Source: JBGPBY01 sp041481485 (GTDB lineage Bacteria > Acidobacteriota > Terriglobia > 20CM-2-55-15). From it: a DNA stretch of 6,636 bases. The DNA is taken from contig JBGPBY010000416.1 of assembly GCA_041481485.1 (NCBI GenBank), positions 1-6,636 of the forward strand, in the 5' to 3' direction. Below, piece after piece: positions 5,767-6,636 of the stretch (the first letter of the stretch is position 1; each line of letters begins with the position of its first letter). Both the position numbers and the translations under genes were made by a program. The notes under the pieces were generated by a model. That model was not told the origin of the DNA, ran no database searches, and saw only the letters and a program-made list of their open reading frames with translations.

Positions 5767-6591
5767 GCTCACCGTGAACGATGGCCGGAGCTGATTGGAC
5801 TGCTTCGCCGGCTTGGCCACAACATTCCGCTGGACTCCTCGTTTGCCGAAAATGCCGGTCCCACGAAGGAACAGTTGCTGGCATCGATTCGCGAAATTTT
5901 CGCGCCGGCTTTGCGGCGCGATACTCTGGGACTCTTTGGCGCCTTCTTCTTTTGCCTGTTGGCCAATTACATTGGCATTCAGCTCCTTCCCGTAATGTTG
6001 AGGGGAGCCGGTTTCACGCCGCCGGATGCAAGTGGGGCCCTGGCAAACTGGAATCTCGGCGGGGTCGCAGGGGCTTTGATCGGCGCCTTTCTTATCCTGA
6101 GACTGGGCTCTCGCATCACCATGCTCGGAATGTCCGCCGCTGCCATTGTCTGTGCGATCGTCCTGACGTCCATGCACGTCGATCCAAAAGAAACTTTGGG
6201 ACTAATGATCATGTTGGTGCTTCTTGGCGGATTGATGAACGCGGTGCAAACCACGATGTATGCATTGGCTGCTAACGTCTACCCCACAGTAATACGTGGA
6301 ACCGGCATCGGAACAGCGGTCGCCATTGGCCGAATTGGAAACTCTTTAGCGGGCTATGTCGGAAATAAAGCGCTCAGCAATGGGGGCACACCCGGCTATT
6401 TCTGGTCGTTTGCAATTGCAATGGCGCTTACTCTGGCTTCGCTCGCCGTTGTTCGCCGGCATATCGAGCGGTCCGCGAAATCCGACCGCATTCCCCCTAC
6501 GGACTTGACCCAGCCCAATCTTGAAAACAGTGAATCGAGGAAATCATACGACACAGCATCCCGCGCAGACCGAGTTTCCGCAGGAAAGTAA
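5767..6591 (+). pseudogene. MFS transporter, C-terminal half only
   Basis: The open frame begins after TAA at 5764-5766 with AHRERWPELIGLLRRLGH, the cytoplasmic central loop of an aromatic-acid/sugar-type major facilitator, and continues through six hydrophobic segments corresponding to TM7-TM12: LGLFGAFFFCLLANYIGI, GGVAGALIGAFLIL, ITMLGMSAAAIVCAIVL, LGLMIMLVLLGGLMNAV, TGIGTAVAIGRIGNSLAGY and GYFWSFAIAMALTLASLAVV. All of the N-terminal half (TM1-6), the start codon and a ribosome-binding site are missing. Nearby starts such as TTG 5875 would only yield half a transporter. Homology stops within about 25 bp of the REP-like element at 5669-5743. Reading 5763-5765 as CTA and skipping A5766 would extend the frame as KLAHRERW, so a 1-bp frameshift relic next to the breakpoint is possible. 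The tail after TM12 is long and polar and overlaps the next candidate ORF. Confidence 0.82.
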
Positions 6592-6636
6592 GATTGGCTT
6601 TGAGGGCGCCATTTACATAAAGAAGGTGTTGTTTGA
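6530..6636 (+). CDS. Possible start of a further gene, cut by the window end
   Basis: A frame from GTG at 6530 runs open through 35 codons to the end of the window: MNRGNHTTQHPAQ, then TEFPQESKIGFEGAIYIKKVLF. It overlaps the end of the transporter fragment by 62 bp in another frame. The composition of the second part (IGFEGAIYIKKVLF) looks like real protein, but I do not recognise the family. TTG at 6521 is an alternative start and there is no clear Shine-Dalgarno. The long overlap suggests either that the real start is later or that the transporter tail is extended beyond its original stop. Confidence 0.4.
   Translation, partial: MNRGNHTTQHPAQTEFPQESKIGFEGAIYIKKVLF

Noticed and set aside
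5638..6177. 179-codon minus-strand open frame over the repeat and the MFS fragment
   Set aside because: It is antisense to clear MFS transmembrane coding sequence and crosses a non-coding repeat, and its product is polar without motifs.

Overview
The window looks like an accessory stretch of a moderately GC-rich, soil-type bacterial genome, most likely Acidobacteriota (inference). The support is a Ser/Thr kinase N-lobe of the style abundant in that phylum, a large secreted beta-helix protein, weak or absent Shine-Dalgarno sequences, and intergenic hairpin repeats whose chance translations (such as VGAVYDR) are familiar from acidobacterial spurious ORFs. That attribution is from memory and was not searched.

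Layout. Positions 1-334 hold no convincing large gene. They contain a compound array of three GC-rich hairpins (136-261) and a possible 12-codon minus-strand ORF. From 335 to 4830 run three intact plus-strand genes: a secreted right-handed beta-helix protein with an N-terminal Fn3-like domain (335-2320), a SAM-dependent O-methyltransferase 17 bp downstream (2338-3348), and a GT1/RhlB-like glycosyltransferase (3556-4830). The last two are separated by three REP-like hairpins (3366-3505). The first two genes are probably co-transcribed. Methyltransferase plus glycosyltransferase suggests small-molecule or glycolipid tailoring, but the substrate cannot be read from the sequence.

From 4841 to 6591 the window is a scrapyard. 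It holds a minus-strand Phd/YefM antitoxin without a toxin (4841-5086), a Ser/Thr kinase cut off at its catalytic loop (5211-5624, minus), and the C-terminal half of an MFS transporter (5767-6591, plus). Both gene fragments end beside copies of a TGGGGACAGAGA repeat (5169-5198 and 5669-5743), which suggests rearrangement at these repeats. A new ORF may begin inside the transporter tail and leave the window at 6636.

No clearly new multi-gene system was found. The best leads are the repeat-bounded double truncation, the orphan antitoxin with its promoter/operator layout, and three unrelated hairpin-repeat families within 6.6 kb.
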